DNA of 14,420 nt from the NCBI GenBank assembly GCA_016934125.1, contig JAFGTL010000268.1, positions 1 through 14,420 of the forward strand, in the 5' to 3' direction. The translations under genes were made by a program, and so were the position numbers. Of this stretch, positions 14,155 through 14,420 are shown piece by piece. Numbering within the stretch: the first letter of the stretch is position 1; every line of letters starts with the position of its first letter. The stretch is from Candidatus Hydrogenedentota bacterium (GTDB taxonomy: Bacteria; Hydrogenedentota; Hydrogenedentia; Hydrogenedentales; SLHB01). The notes under the pieces were generated by a model. The model saw only the letters and a list, made by a program, of their open reading frames with translations. It made no database searches and had not been told where the DNA came from.

Positions 14155-14420
14155 ATGGCCCGCGAGCGAGCCTTGGCCGTTTCACTCGTTGTCAGTGTCC
14201 TGTTCCATCTCTCCGCTTGCACGCTGTTCTCGATCGTCATTCTCTTTCCCCGTGAGAAGGTGGACTACCACGTGCTCGAGATCATCGACTCGGCGGCGGC
14301 GGGCCACTCCGGCGCGGCGCGCCAAGGCTCGGGCGTTCCCGCGCTGCGCGATCCGTTGGCTGCTGTCGCGGGTGACGAGCCGGCCGCAGATACCGCGTTG
14401 GATGAGCCGAGCGCCGTGCG
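14155..14420 (+). CDS. TonB-like energy transducer, N-terminal part (cut by window edge)
   Basis: 88 residues are visible before the edge. A charged start (MARERALAV) leads into one hydrophobic helix (about 7-31, LAVSLVVSVLFHLSACTLFS), then a Pro/Ala-rich, acidic, probably disordered stretch. This is the layout of TonB/TolA-type proteins: a single anchor and a periplasm-spanning linker, with a histidine in the membrane helix as TonB has. The defining C-terminal domain is outside the window, so assignment rests on layout and on position 9 bp after exbD. GGGGGG (14145-14150) would serve as ribosome-binding site. Confidence 0.6.
   Translation, partial: MARERALAVSLVVSVLFHLSACTLFSIVILFPREKVDYHVLEIIDSAAAGHSGAARQGSGVPALRDPLAAVAGDEPAADTALDEPSAV

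Noticed and set aside
1..14420. CRISPR arrays, rRNA, tRNA genes, toxin-antitoxin pairs
   Set aside because: No regularly spaced repeats, no RNA gene signatures and no small paired genes were seen on either strand.

Overview
High-GC bacterial DNA, mostly about 65-70% G+C by eye, with every gene I call on the + strand. The ExbB/ExbD/TonB-like genes at the right end imply a diderm (Gram-negative-type) envelope. The gene set (GH51 arabinofuranosidase, secreted kelch propeller, DUF2225 protein, cyclic arginine pathway) fits a free-living heterotroph. No rRNA or clear marker is present, so I do not assign a phylum.

Layout. Positions 2-3625 hold a compact carbohydrate-linked run: a 5'-truncated GH51 alpha-L-arabinofuranosidase, a class I SAM-dependent methyltransferase, and a secreted six-bladed kelch protein whose start overlaps the methyltransferase stop. 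After a 268-bp gap comes a DUF2225 zinc-ribbon protein (3894-5243). From 9865 to the right edge is a tightly packed run: argC, argJ and argB, then exbB, exbD and the start of a TonB-like gene. ArgJ with an arginine-sensitive type of ArgB indicates the cyclic, acetyl-recycling arginine pathway. ExbB/ExbD form the proton channel that would energise the TonB-like protein.

The outstanding object lies between these blocks. The last 56 bp around the stop codon of the DUF2225 gene (5201-5256) recurs with one mismatch at 9593-9648. Between the copies sits one very large gene (5362-9588, 1408 aa) with its own promoter-like sequence. Its stop codon lies 4 bp before the second repeat. The gene is visibly less GC-rich than its neighbours. 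The 4392-bp unit looks like a single-cargo insertion that left the host gene intact by duplicating its 3' end, yet it encodes no integrase or transposase.

The cargo protein has a NACHT/STAND-like NTPase at the N terminus (Walker A GEPGIGKST, Walker B LYIDSLDE, winged-helix-like HQSYPEFLAA), about 850 residues of probable helical repeats, and a C-terminal PD-(D/E)XK nuclease-like core (D1297, E1320-V-K1322, Q1336). This suits a one-gene anti-phage or abortive-infection sensor-nuclease on a small mobile module. The architecture is read from motifs; the defence role and the mobility are inferences.
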